A stretch of DNA of 64,000 nucleotides from Odoribacteraceae bacterium. Its GTDB lineage: Bacteria; Bacteroidota; Bacteroidia; Bacteroidales; Marinifilaceae. The stretch lies in the NCBI GenBank assembly GCA_031276355.1, contig JAISNC010000028.1:48125-112124 (forward strand), written 5' to 3'. The notes beneath the pieces were generated by a model, which had not been told where the DNA came from, ran no database searches, and saw nothing but the letters and a program-made list of their open reading frames with translations. Position 1 is the first letter of the stretch, and each line of letters starts with the position of its first letter. The translations under genes were made by a program, and so were the position numbers. Shown here in pieces: positions 50,145 through 60,274 of the stretch.

Positions 50145-53100
50145 TTAAAAGGTGAGGTTCAAGCCGAGTATAAATCGCCGGGGGGCCACCCAGCCGAGGG
50201 GGTTCTCCGGGTCGTACCCCGCGAACTCCCGGGAGGTGAAGGCGTGGACGTTATCCACCAGGAAGGAGAGGGAAGCGTCGCGGAGGCGCAGGCGGGCCTT
50301 CCAGCGCCCCGGCACGTCGTATCGCAGGCGAATCGAGGAGACGCGCCAGTGATCCGCTTTCGAGTAGACCAGGGAGGACTCGCCGTCGATATCCTGCTCG
50401 ACGCGCAGGAGCGAGGGGTCGGCGTTGAACGCCGGGAGATCGGCCCTGTCACCGGGCTTGTTCCACGTCTTCCACGCGCCCGGGACGCGGTAGACGTTCT
50501 GCGTCTTCCACGCGCCGCCGTAGGCCAGGCTTCGCTTCAGGCTGTTGAGCACCTTGTAGTTGAAGCTGTAGGAGGTGTTCACCGTCAACTCCCACTCCCC
50601 CCACAGGAACGTGTTGCTGAAGCCGCCCCAGCCAGGGGCCCGGCTCAAGCCGATGTTCACGTGACAGCGGTCGTCGTTGCCGGTGATCACCTCCTGGAGC
50701 GTGTTGACGAGGGTGACGGAGCCGTCCGCCTCGACGCGCTCGTAGAGGGGTTTGCCGCTCCCGGGATCGATCCCGCGCACCTTGATCTTCTTCAACGCGC
50801 TGATATTCTCCCCGACGCGAAGGGTCGGGTAACCGGCACGTACCAGCTGGCCGTTGTCCAGCCTCGTGATCCTGTTCTTGTTATAGCTGAACGTGAACTC
50901 GCTGTGCCAGCGGAAGCGCTCGCCCCCGACGTTGCGCGTGGTCAAGATCACCTCGACGCCGCTGTTGATCATCTCGCCCACGTTCCTGTACTGCCTTCCC
51001 ACGCCGTTGCTCGCCGGGAGGGTCACCTCCATGATCAGGTCGCTGTTGACGCGGCGGTACTTGTCGACGGAGAGTTGCAAGCGTTGATCGAACAGGCCGA
51101 TATCGATACCGATGTTCAGGTTATGGGCCGTCTCCCAGGAGAGACGGTCGTTGCCCCGCTGCTCGATGGCGGCGATGTACGACGCCACGTGGACGGGATG
51201 CAGCGCATAGTAGTTATACATGTTATCCAGCTCGCCGCCCGTGGAGTAGAGCGTGTAATTCAGGTAGTCCTTGCCGGCCTCTTTCCCCGAGGTGCCGTAG
51301 CTGGCGCGCAGCTTGAGGTTGGAGAACGGCTCCCGGTCGCGCATGAAATCCTCCTCGATGATCACCCACGAGGCGCTCGCGGAGTAGAAATCACCGTCGC
51401 GCCTTTTTTTCCCGAAATTGGTGGAGGCGTCGCGGCGGAACGAGAGCGAGGCGACGTAGCGCCGCAGGTAGTTATAATGCACCTCCGAGAAGAGGGAGAA
51501 GCTCCCGGCCTCGACCTCCGACCCCGCGGGGAGGGCCGTCCCCATCGTCTTGTCGCCCATTTTCGAGAATCCCCCGACGTTGCGTTCCCCGGGGACGTTC
51601 TGGTCATACATGGCCACGCCCCAGCCGCGGCTCCAACGCTCGTACCACTCCTGGCCGAGCAGCCCGTCCACCTGGTGGTCTCCCGCGGAAAATCGCAGGC
51701 GCAGGATGTTCGAGGTCAAGAAGCTCCTCTCCCGCGTCTCGTCGACCGAGAGCGTCCCGTTACTATACTTGTTATCCGCGTTATTGCCCGAGTACGTGCG
51801 GCTATCGGCGTAGATATTGTTCCCGGTGCTCGACAGCGTCACGGTATTCGTCGACGTGAAAGAGAGCCACGGCAGCGGCTTCAATGTCCCGTGGAACGAC
51901 CCGAAGAGGCGGTGGCTCGTGCACGTGGCGTCGTTGTACCTCCCGTCCGCCAGCGGGTTCGCGATATCCGTCGCGTTCATGTTGAAATCCGTCTTGTTCG
52001 GCAGGCTATATTTCAGCGTCCCGTCGGCGTGATACGGCGAGATCCAGGGATGGTACGAATACTCCAGCCCGCCCGAGGTGGGGCTGATGTCCCGGCTGAA
52101 CGAGCCGCTGAGGTTCGTCCCGAGGCTCAAGCGGGGATTGATGTCAACATCCAGGCGGACGCGCAGCAGGTGGCGCGTCAGGTGGTAACCGATCCGCGTC
52201 CCTTGCTCGTCGAGGTAATTGTACGAGAAGTAGTAGCGCGCCTTCTCGCTCCCTCCTTGCAGGCTGAACGAGGCATCCAGGGCGCGCCCCGTCCGGTTCA
52301 GCAAGTCGCGCCAGTTCGTCGTCTTCGTCAGGTCGTGATGATCCCGGATATAGCGCGTGTAACGCTCGATGAAAGCCGCCACCTCCGGGTAATCATTTCG
52401 CTCCTGCTCGTTATTTTTCCACCAGTTACGCAGCGTTGCCTCCCCGTGCTCCAGCAACCCGGCGGAGTCCATGAGCTTCAACCCGCCGAAACGCGGGACG
52501 CTTGCCCCGGCGTTCAGGTTGAACGAGAGGGTCATCTCCTCCTGCCGTCCCCTCTTCGTGGTCACGACGATCACGCCGGTAGCCGCCCGCGACCCGTAGA
52601 TGGCCGTGGAAGCGGCATCCTTCAAGACCGTGATATCGGCGACATCCAGGGGGGCGATCACCCCGCTCAGGCTCGTGTAATCCGTGATCACCCCGTCGAT
52701 GACGATCAGGGGATAGACATTCTTCGGCGACCGGTCGTCCACCACCCCGTACAGCGTTCCCAGCCCGCGCAGGAGCAAAGCCCCGTCGGAGCCGGGGCGT
52801 CCCTCGTTCCCGGTGACCTGCAAGCCGGTGGTGTGACCCCGGAGGGCGTTCATCAGGTTGCCGCTCACGGTCGAACCGGCCAGGTCTTCCCCGTGAAAAC
52901 GCTGCACGGAACCGGTTACCTGGCCCGCCTTGCGGGTAGAGTAACCGACGACGATCACCTCCTCGGCCACCTCCGGTTTCTCCCTCAGGAACACGTTGAT
53001 CTCTTTCTGCCCGGTGTAGCGCGTCTCCCGCTCTTCCATCCCGACGAACGAGACGACAAAGACAATCTCCTTATCGTTCACGAAAGAGAGCTCGAATCGC

Positions 53101-53573
53101 CCCTCCGCGTTGGCGGCCACGCCGCCGGGGAGGCCCTTGATCCTGACCGTGGCCCCGGGGAGCGGCACTCCGTCGGCGTTCCGGACAACGCCTCGCACGC
53201 GCGCTCGCTCCTGGGGGAGCGAGGCAACCGGGCGCGGGGCAGCCTTCCTCAACACGATCACGTTATCCACGATCTCGTGATCATAGCCCCGCGCGCGGAA
53301 GACGCTCTCCAGCAACTCCTCCAGCGAAGCGTCCTCGAGATCCGCGGTCACGACCTCCTGCTCGTCCAGGATACCCTTCCGGTAGACGAACTCGTGCCCC
53401 GTCTTTCTTTTCAGGAACTCGATGATCTCGCCCAAGGAGTGGCGGGAGGGCCGCGCGTGCGCGGCGGTGCCCGCGACGGAGAAGAGAGCGACCAGCAAGA
53501 GGGCCGTCATCCTTGAAGCCTTTCGTGACACCCCGCGTCGCGCGGGGTCATCCTGTTCTCGTTTTTTTTTCAT
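50145..53573 (-). CDS. SusC/RagA TonB-linked outer-membrane protein with N-terminal STN domain
   Basis: STN-like N-terminus (LGEIIEFLKRKTGHEFVYRKGIL); VRGVVRNADGVPLPGATVRIKG; DVADITVLKDAASTAIYGSRAATGVIVVTTKRG. Confidence 0.95.
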   Translation of the reverse strand: MKKKREQDDPARRGVSRKASRMTALLLVALFSVAGTAAHARPSRHSLGEIIEFLKRKTGHEFVYRKGILDEQEVVTADLEDASLEELLESVFRARGYDHEIVDNVIVLRKAAPRPVASLPQERARVRGVVRNADGVPLPGATVRIKGLPGGVAANAEGRFELSFVNDKEIVFVVSFVGMEERETRYTGQKEINVFLREKPEVAEEVIVVGYSTRKAGQVTGSVQRFHGEDLAGSTVSGNLMNALRGHTTGLQVTGNEGRPGSDGALLLRGLGTLYGVVDDRSPKNVYPLIVIDGVITDYTSLSGVIAPLDVADITVLKDAASTAIYGSRAATGVIVVTTKRGRQEEMTLSFNLNAGASVPRFGGLKLMDSAGLLEHGEATLRNWWKNNEQERNDYPEVAAFIERYTRYIRDHHDLTKTTNWRDLLNRTGRALDASFSLQGGSEKARYYFSYNYLDEQGTRIGYHLTRHLLRVRLDVDINPRLSLGTNLSGSFSRDISPTSGGLEYSYHPWISPYHADGTLKYSLPNKTDFNMNATDIANPLADGRYNDATCTSHRLFGSFHGTLKPLPWLSFTSTNTVTLSSTGNNIYADSRTYSGNNADNKYSNGTLSVDETRERSFLTSNILRLRFSAGDHQVDGLLGQEWYERWSRGWGVAMYDQNVPGERNVGGFSKMGDKTMGTALPAGSEVEAGSFSLFSEVHYNYLRRYVASLSFRRDASTNFGKKRRDGDFYSASASWVIIEEDFMRDREPFSNLKLRASYGTSGKEAGKDYLNYTLYSTGGELDNMYNYYALHPVHVASYIAAIEQRGNDRLSWETAHNLNIGIDIGLFDQRLQLSVDKYRRVNSDLIMEVTLPASNGVGRQYRNVGEMINSGVEVILTTRNVGGERFRWHSEFTFSYNKNRITRLDNGQLVRAGYPTLRVGENISALKKIKVRGIDPGSGKPLYERVEADGSVTLVNTLQEVITGNDDRCHVNIGLSRAPGWGGFSNTFLWGEWELTVNTSYSFNYKVLNSLKRSLAYGGAWKTQNVYRVPGAWKTWNKPGDRADLPAFNADPSLLRVEQDIDGESSLVYSKADHWRVSSIRLRYDVPGRWKARLRLRDASLSFLVDNVHAFTSREFAGYDPENPLGWVAPRRFILGLNLTF

Positions 53574-53660
53574 AGTTTTGTGAAGATTTATTATTACACT
53601 TGACCTCGTTCACGAGGCATTTTAATCCGGGGGGAACGCTGGCAGGCATTCCCCCTTTTA

Positions 53661-54833
53661 CTATTTATAGACGATAATCGTCCGTCCTTCCACGGCGAAA
53701 CTCACCTCGCCGGTTTTCTCCAGCGTGAGCAGCACCTTGTCCAGGCCGGCACGACGCGGGACGCGTCCCTTGAAGGTGATCCCCCGCCGGGTGGGGTCGA
53801 GAAAAATGACCTCCACGTCATACCAGCGGGCGATCTTCTGCATGATCTCCTCCAGCGACTGCTCCTCGAGGCTAAACACGCCATCCTTCCAACTGGCTAT
53901 CTCCCCCGCGTTCACGCGCCGTTTCTCGACCTCCCCGGAGGAGCGAGGGGCAACCCCCTGCTCCCCCGGGACGAGCCTGACGGAAGAGCGGCCGTTCGAG
54001 AACGAGACGCTCCCGTTCACGAGGGTGGCGTATATCACCGGATCGTCATCGTACCCGACGAGGTTAAATTCCGTGCCGAGCACCTCCACGAGGCACGCGC
54101 CCACCTCCACGCGAAACGGGCGTTCAACATCCCCCGTCACGTCGAAATAGGCCTCTCCCGCCAGCGTGACGCGCCGCTCCTCCCCGGCAAAATTCACCGG
54201 GAAACGCAGGCGGCTGCCGGCGTTCAACCAGACGCGCGTCCCGTCGGCCAGCACCAGGCTAAACTCCCCGCCGCGGGGCACGCGTACCTCGTTAAAAAGC
54301 GTTTTCTCCCCCTCTTCGTCGCCCTCCAGCGGGATGTACGAGAGTTGTCGATCGCCGCTCTTGGCGACCTCCACGCCCCCCTGTTCGACGCGCCCGTCGA
54401 GCGTGTCAAGCAACACGACGCTCCCGTCGGCCAGTCGTAACGTGGCCCGGGGAGCGCCGCGCGCGACAAGCTCTTCGGGGGTAAACCTCCTCGCGTCCCG
54501 CGGGGAGAGATAGAAGATCCCGGCCGCCACCGCGACCACCGCCGCCGCCGCTACCGCCGCGACGAGACGCGCGCGCCAACGCGCGTTTCTCACGCGCCGG
54601 CGCATCACCGCCAGCGCCCGATCGCCGTCCACCCTTCCCAGCGCCAGCACCCCGTCGCGCCGGTAGTGCTCGTCGCCCAACCGGCGGTAGAGCACCTCGT
54701 GAGCGGGATGCTCCTTTCTCCACGCCTCCAGGCGGGCGGCCTGTTCGGTGGAGATCTCTCCCGTGATCCCGGCGGCGATCCACCGGGAGATCACGAACAA
54801 CTCGTCGTCTTCCATCTCTCGATAATTTCCCAT
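53661..54833 (-). CDS. FecR family anti-sigma factor
   Basis: NEVRVPRGGEFSLVLADGTRVWLNAGSRLRFPVNF; FRVEVGACLVEVLGTEFNLVGY; start at MGNYREMEDDE. Confidence 0.93.
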   Translation of the reverse strand: MGNYREMEDDELFVISRWIAAGITGEISTEQAARLEAWRKEHPAHEVLYRRLGDEHYRRDGVLALGRVDGDRALAVMRRRVRNARWRARLVAAVAAAAVVAVAAGIFYLSPRDARRFTPEELVARGAPRATLRLADGSVVLLDTLDGRVEQGGVEVAKSGDRQLSYIPLEGDEEGEKTLFNEVRVPRGGEFSLVLADGTRVWLNAGSRLRFPVNFAGEERRVTLAGEAYFDVTGDVERPFRVEVGACLVEVLGTEFNLVGYDDDPVIYATLVNGSVSFSNGRSSVRLVPGEQGVAPRSSGEVEKRRVNAGEIASWKDGVFSLEEQSLEEIMQKIARWYDVEVIFLDPTRRGITFKGRVPRRAGLDKVLLTLEKTGEVSFAVEGRTIIVYK

Positions 54834-54867
54834 AAAGCGCAACGAACGGGAAAAGGGACAATGTTTT

Positions 54868-55437
54868 TCACGAAATTCCGGCGAGAAGGGCGAAAAAAAT
54901 CGCCGGGGCCAGTTTCCGGCGAAGGAGCCGGAGGGCGCTCGCCTTGTATTTCTTGACGGAACTGCCGGAGATCCCGAGTTTCTCGGCAATCTCGTCGCCC
55001 TTCAGCCCCTCGACAAAACTCATCTCGAGCACTTGCCGCTCGCGGGCGGGAAGCCCGTTGAGCGCGTTATAGAGGAGGGAGAGCGTCTCCTGCTCGATGA
55101 CAGAGGTAGTAAAGAAGAGGTCATCTCCCTGGAGAGAGAGGTAGCGGCGACGGGAGCGCTCCTTGCGGGAGATACTGACGGCATCGTGGCGGACAGAGGT
55201 ATAGAGGAAGGCCTTCAACGCTCGTAGCGAGCGAAAGCCCTCCCGTCGTTTCCAAGCGTCAAAGACGGCATCCTGGACACAATCCTCCGCCAGGAAGCCC
55301 GCCCGGTCGTCCAGGAACTTCACGGCGAAGAGCAGGACGGCGGGGTAGACCTCCCGGTAGAACGCGTCCAACCGCCCCGCCCGGAAGTCGTCGAGGATCG
55401 CCTCCTCGCCGGACGAAGGGGGGATGTCCTTTTTCAT
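54868..55437 (-). CDS. ECF RNA polymerase sigma factor
   Basis: LAEDCVQDAVFDAWKRREGF; LPARERQVLEMSFVEGLKGDEIAEKLGISGSSVKKYKASALRLLRRKL. Confidence 0.93.
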   Translation of the reverse strand: MKKDIPPSSGEEAILDDFRAGRLDAFYREVYPAVLLFAVKFLDDRAGFLAEDCVQDAVFDAWKRREGFRSLRALKAFLYTSVRHDAVSISRKERSRRRYLSLQGDDLFFTTSVIEQETLSLLYNALNGLPARERQVLEMSFVEGLKGDEIAEKLGISGSSVKKYKASALRLLRRKLAPAIFFALLAGIS

Positions 55438-55459
55438 ATCGGGAGCGGGGCGCGCCCTA

Positions 55460-56401
55460 TCACGCGGAGGTGGAATCAATGCCATAGTTCTCGTCACGGC
55501 TACAGTGACCGCTGGGTTCGACGTGAACGACCACGTCGTGGACGTTCTCGATGGAGGCCTTGATGCTCTCCTCGACGGCCTCGGCAATGGCGTGGGCCTC
55601 ACGAAGAGGAAGATCACCGTCGACCTCGATGTCGAGATCTATCAGGAACATGCCACCGGCCTGGCGGGAGCGCGCGCGGTGAGGATGATGCGCGCCGGGC
55701 ACCCGCTCGACGGCCTCGAAGAGGCGGGCGTAGACCGTCTCGTCGTTCACGCCGTCCATCAACTCGACGCTCGACTCCTTGAAGGCCCGGAGCGAGCCGC
55801 GAATGATGAAGAAACTCACGAGAAGGCCCGTCACCGGGTCGAGTAACGGCCAGTCGAAGAGGAGCGTTCCAGAAAGTCCCGCGAGCACGCAGGCGGAGAG
55901 GTAAACGTCGTAGAGCATGTTCCGCGCGTTGACCCGCAGAAGAACGCTGCCGGCACGGCGGGCTTGCCGCGCCTGGTAGGCGGCCAGGCCCAGCTTGGCG
56001 ACGATGGAGAGGAGCGTAACATGCACCGCGAGCATGCCGGGGAGGGGGCGAGGAGAGGCGGTGCCGACGATGGCATCGAGGATGTCGCGCCCGGAGGCCA
56101 CCAACACCTGGACACCGGCGTAGAAGATGAGCAGGGAGAGCACCTTGGCACCGATGCTCTCGGCCTTGGAGTAGCCGTAGACGTATTTCCGGTTGGGAGG
56201 GCGGCGGACCAGGGAGGCGGTGAAGATCATCACCAGCGAGATGGCGATGTCCGTCGCCGAGTCGACCCCGTCGCCGATGACGGCGATGCTGCCGGCCAGG
56301 TAGCCCGCCGTGATTTTCGCGACGGAGAGGAGGGCGTTACCGGCCGCGCTAACCCACGACGCCCGGGCGAGGATCTTTTCCCGAAGGGAGGCTTGTTTCA
56401 T
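55460..56401 (-). CDS. Cation diffusion facilitator family transporter
   Basis: GSIAVIGDGVDSATDIAISLVMIF; KYVYGYSKAESIGAKVLSLLIFYAG; start at MKQASLREK. Confidence 0.9.
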   Translation of the reverse strand: MKQASLREKILARASWVSAAGNALLSVAKITAGYLAGSIAVIGDGVDSATDIAISLVMIFTASLVRRPPNRKYVYGYSKAESIGAKVLSLLIFYAGVQVLVASGRDILDAIVGTASPRPLPGMLAVHVTLLSIVAKLGLAAYQARQARRAGSVLLRVNARNMLYDVYLSACVLAGLSGTLLFDWPLLDPVTGLLVSFFIIRGSLRAFKESSVELMDGVNDETVYARLFEAVERVPGAHHPHRARSRQAGGMFLIDLDIEVDGDLPLREAHAIAEAVEESIKASIENVHDVVVHVEPSGHCSRDENYGIDSTSA

Positions 56402-56507
56402 GACGGTGTTTTTACGCCGCGAAGGTAGTATTTTTCGCGGGATACGCGAGGAGAGGGAGCCGGGTAACGCCGGGCCGGGCCCCGCGCGCGGCGCGCCTCC
56501 CCGCTTG

Positions 56508-57860
56508 TCAGTGGATCCTCGTGGTGTGTTCTCCCGCCCGGAAAAGCTCGATGAGGCGGGCGATGGCGATGGACTCGACGGGCGTAAAGAGATAGGAGTG
56601 GAGGAGGCGACCGCCATGGATCAGGCGGAGGAACTCGTCCAATTCGTAACGGAGACCGTCGCCGTCGAACTTATAAAAGTATTTCTTGACATCGTTGAGA
56701 TCCTCGTGGCGCAACTCGAAATACTCCGTTTTCCACCACGGCGCGGGGACGTAGGCGTACCCCCTCGTGCCCGAAACGACGAGGCTCCCCTCCGTCTTCA
56801 CGCCCAGCCCGACCTTAAAGGAGGCCGTCGCGGTGGGGTACTCGAGGAGGCCCCGCGTGAAGAGGTCAACGCCCGCGTCGTCGTAACAGGCGTGGAAGGA
56901 GGTATGAAGATAGTTTACGCCCAACAACTTGATCGCCGGCAGCAGCACATACGATCCCAACTCCGTGACGCTCCCGCCGGCCTGTTCCGGGGAGAGCTCG
57001 CGGGGACGTCCCTCGACGAGCTTGGTGAAGGAGGCGGAGACATCGCGCACCTGCCCGATGGCACCGCTCTTGAGGAGGCTGACGAGGTGCTTGAACCCGG
57101 GGCAGTAGGCGGTTTTCACGGCCTCCAGCAGGACCACCCCCCGCTCGCCCGCCAAAGCGTACAACTCCTCGACCGCGGCGGCCGTGAGGGCGAGGGGTTT
57201 CTCGCAGAGGACGTGCTTGCCCGCCAACAGGGCCGCCCGGGCGTGGGCGACATGCGCCGGGTGCGGCGAGGCGATATAGACGGCATCCACCCGCGCGAGG
57301 AGGTCGTCGAGGCGATCGGTGGCGAAGCGCAACGCGTGGCGGTCGCGGAAAGCCCCCGCGGAGGAGAGGCGGGGGTTGTAGACCCCGACAACATCGACGC
57401 CGCTGACGTACTTGGATTCGGGGATAAAACGGTGGGCGATACGACCGCTGCCGATGATGCCCAGCGAGAGGACGCGACAGGTCTCGTCCCGGATCATGGT
57501 GCTGGAGATGTCCCTGGTGCGCTCGAGGTAGACGACGCGGCAGTACTCGCCGAGGTAGTCGAACTTGCCGGTCCAGTCGGAACCGATGGCGAAGATCTCG
57601 ACACCGTGTCGCTGGATGTCGTCGATCTTCTGCCCCTCGTACTCCTCGATGATGATCTCGTCGGCCAGGCCGGTGGCTTGGACGTCGCGGACGCGGTCGA
57701 GGAGGCGATTGCGGACGTTGAGCTTGCCGCGCTCCCGGTCATAGTTCTCGGAGGTGACACCGACGATGAGGTAGTCTCCCAGGGCCTTGGCGCGGGCCAG
57801 GAGGCTGACGTGCCCGTGGTGGAGGAGGTCAAAGGTGCCATAGGTTATCACTTTCTTCAT
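56508..57860 (-). CDS. Fusion: TagD-like cytidylyltransferase + Gfo/Idh/MocA oxidoreductase
   Basis: N-term YGTFDLLHHGHVSLL...ERTRDISSTMIR; C-term LGIIGSGRIAHRF...HVLCEKPLALT. Confidence 0.87.
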   Translation of the reverse strand: MKKVITYGTFDLLHHGHVSLLARAKALGDYLIVGVTSENYDRERGKLNVRNRLLDRVRDVQATGLADEIIIEEYEGQKIDDIQRHGVEIFAIGSDWTGKFDYLGEYCRVVYLERTRDISSTMIRDETCRVLSLGIIGSGRIAHRFIPESKYVSGVDVVGVYNPRLSSAGAFRDRHALRFATDRLDDLLARVDAVYIASPHPAHVAHARAALLAGKHVLCEKPLALTAAAVEELYALAGERGVVLLEAVKTAYCPGFKHLVSLLKSGAIGQVRDVSASFTKLVEGRPRELSPEQAGGSVTELGSYVLLPAIKLLGVNYLHTSFHACYDDAGVDLFTRGLLEYPTATASFKVGLGVKTEGSLVVSGTRGYAYVPAPWWKTEYFELRHEDLNDVKKYFYKFDGDGLRYELDEFLRLIHGGRLLHSYLFTPVESIAIARLIELFRAGEHTTRIH

Positions 57861-57974
57861 GGTCTCTCTGGTTTTCACGTTTCTTGCAAGCACGGGGCCG
57901 ATCACGCGAAGGCCCGGTAGATGACTGTAAGGGTTATATAATCGAGTTTCAACACGTCACGAGATGCCCGCGGG

Positions 57975-58613
57975 CTACGCGCGCAACGAGGCGAGGGCCG
58001 CGTCAAGGTCTGAAAAATCGGGGAGGATCCAGCCGGCGTGCGCCGCCAACCGCGCGGCGGGGAGCGTCGTGGCAAGGCCGATGACTTTCATCCCGGCCCG
58101 TTTCCCGGCGGTGATCCCCGCGATGGAGTCCTCGAAGACGGCGCACGCGGCGGGGTCAACCCCGAGATCGCGGGCCGCGAGGAGGTAACACCCCGGGTCA
58201 GGCTTCCCCCGCGTCACGCGCGCGGCGGTAACGACCGTGTCGAACGCGTCCAGCAGCCCCAGCTTCTCGAGGGCCACGCGCGTCTTCCCCTCCTGGGAAC
58301 TGGTCACGAGCCCCGTCTTGTAGCCGAGCGCCCGGAGCGCCCCGATAAACTCCCCGGCACCGGGGATAAACCGGAACTCCATCTGCAGTTCAAACCGCCG
58401 GACACCGTCGGCGATCTCTCGCTTCACCGCCTCCGGGTAGGCCCCGAAAAAGCGCTCCAGGATGTCGGGAAGGGTGACCCCCCGGACACTGGCGGCCAGG
58501 TCGGGGACAGAAGGAGGATAGACCCCGGCGAGGTGCTCGAAGTAGCGCGCGTACTGCCCTTCGGTGTCGGCGACCACGCCATCAAAGTCAAATAATGCTG
58601 TCGTTATACTCAT
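57975..58613 (-). CDS. HAD family hydrolase (beta-phosphoglucomutase-like)
   Basis: TALFDFDGVVADTEGQY; GLVTSSQEGKTRVALEKLG; VFEDSIAGITAGKRAGMKVIGLATT. Confidence 0.92.
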   Translation of the reverse strand: MSITTALFDFDGVVADTEGQYARYFEHLAGVYPPSVPDLAASVRGVTLPDILERFFGAYPEAVKREIADGVRRFELQMEFRFIPGAGEFIGALRALGYKTGLVTSSQEGKTRVALEKLGLLDAFDTVVTAARVTRGKPDPGCYLLAARDLGVDPAACAVFEDSIAGITAGKRAGMKVIGLATTLPAARLAAHAGWILPDFSDLDAALASLRA

Positions 58614-58697
58614 CGCGATGGAATTTTATTTTCCCGCGAATGTACTATAATCAAGGGATTATTATTTACTTTTGGGCCCAACATCACGCTAATCTTT

Positions 58698-60233
58698 ATG
58701 ACACTCATTAATAAAATCTGTCTCGCGCGCCTTTCTCCCCTGCTGAAGAGGATCGAGCAAAGCCGGAGAGACCCGGCACGCTTTCAACGCGCGTGTTTCG
58801 ATTCCCTGATCAAGAACGGCCGGGACACCGCGTTCGGCCGCGAGCATCGCTTCCGCGCGATGCGGGGGATCGCGGATTTTCAACAGGGCGTGCCCGTGCG
58901 GGACTACGACGCGTTGCAGCCTTACATCGACCGGCTACGGGGAGGGGAGGATCACGTGCTGTGGAACCAGCGCGTGCGGTGGTTCGCGAAGTCAAGCGGC
59001 ACCAGCTCCGACAAAAGCAAGTTTATCCCCATCACGCCGGATAACCTGCACGCGTGCCACCTGGGGGGCTTCAAGCGGATGCTCGGGTCGTTCCTGCAGC
59101 GCCATCCCGACAGCCGGATCCTCTCGGGCAAGGCGCTAACGCTGGGCGGGAGCGTCCAGTTCGACGCGATGAACAACGGGAAGGCGTTCCACGGCGATCT
59201 CTCGGCGATCCTGCTCGCCCACTCCCCCCGCGTGGCCGAATGGGTGCGCACGCCCCCGCGGGAGGTGGCCCTCACGGCCGATTTTCACGAGAAGATCGAG
59301 CAGATCTGCCGGATATGTAGTCGCCTCGACGTCACGAATTTCTCCGGCGTCCCGTCGTGGAATTTAGTGCTGATCCGTCGCCTGCTGGAGTACAATAACG
59401 CCCGCTACCTCACCGACGTCTGGCCCAACATCGAGCTATTCATGCACGGCGGCATCCATTTCGACCCCTACCGCGAGCAATACCGCGCGTTGATCCCCGG
59501 CGAGCGGATGCGGTACGTGGAGAACTACAACGCCTCGGAGGGCTATTTCGCTTTCCAGGATGACGAGGGAGACCCCTCGATGCTGCTGACGCTCGACAAC
59601 GGCGTCTTCTACGAGTTCCTCCCGGCGGGCGACCGGGAGGAGACGACCCCCGCGGGGGCACGCGCGCCGGAGACGATCGAGAGCGTCACCACCGGACAGC
59701 CTTACGCGCTGGTGATCTCGACGAACGGCGGCTTGTGGCGCTACCTCGTGGGGGACTGCGTCGAGTTCACGTCGCTGTACCCCCACAAGATCCGGATCGT
59801 CGGGAGGACGCGCCTCTACATTAACGCTTTCGGGGAGGAGTTAATGATCGGCAACGCGGAGAGCGCCCTATCCGTCGCCTGCAAGGAGTGTCGCGCCTCG
59901 GCGCGGGAGTACACCGTTGCCCCGCTCTACATGACGCTCGACAGCAAGGGATCGCACGAGTGGCTGATCGAGTTCAACGAGCCGCCCGCCGACCTGGAGC
60001 GGTTTGCCGACCGGTTAGACGAGGCCCTCTGCGCCGTCAACTCCGACTACGAGGCCAAGCGCGCCAACAACAGCACGATGTCGCGTCCCGTCATCCGGGC
60101 GCTCCCCGAGGGCACGTTCCTCCGGTGGATGGAGGAGCGAAAGAAAGTCGGCGGGCAGCATAAAGTTCCCCGCCTTTCGAACGATCGACGCCTGGCGGAG
60201 GAGATCCTCGCGCTGCTCCCTCGCCCCCGATAG
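58698..60233 (+). CDS. GH3 auxin-responsive promoter family protein (acyl-adenylating enzyme)
   Basis: KSSGTSSDKSKFIPITPDNL; YNASEGYFAFQDDEGDPSMLL; NAFGEELMIGNAESAL. Confidence 0.88.
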   Translation: MTLINKICLARLSPLLKRIEQSRRDPARFQRACFDSLIKNGRDTAFGREHRFRAMRGIADFQQGVPVRDYDALQPYIDRLRGGEDHVLWNQRVRWFAKSSGTSSDKSKFIPITPDNLHACHLGGFKRMLGSFLQRHPDSRILSGKALTLGGSVQFDAMNNGKAFHGDLSAILLAHSPRVAEWVRTPPREVALTADFHEKIEQICRICSRLDVTNFSGVPSWNLVLIRRLLEYNNARYLTDVWPNIELFMHGGIHFDPYREQYRALIPGERMRYVENYNASEGYFAFQDDEGDPSMLLTLDNGVFYEFLPAGDREETTPAGARAPETIESVTTGQPYALVISTNGGLWRYLVGDCVEFTSLYPHKIRIVGRTRLYINAFGEELMIGNAESALSVACKECRASAREYTVAPLYMTLDSKGSHEWLIEFNEPPADLERFADRLDEALCAVNSDYEAKRANNSTMSRPVIRALPEGTFLRWMEERKKVGGQHKVPRLSNDRRLAEEILALLPRPR

Positions 60234-60274
60234 GCGCGGCGACACGCGTCCCCGCCCCGGGAAGAGGTCACGCG

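Noticed and set aside
49767-53516. 1249-codon + strand ORF antisense to the SusC and SusD genes
   Set aside because: Low-complexity R/V/H/G/P-rich translation, no domain-like features. SusC and SusD lie in the same frame, so a GC-rich codon bias that avoids TTA/CTA/TCA codons leaves one long stop-free antisense frame.
56310-57920. 536-codon + strand ORF antisense to the cytidylyltransferase fusion
   Set aside because: Overlaps a protein with clear catalytic motifs; composition not protein-like.
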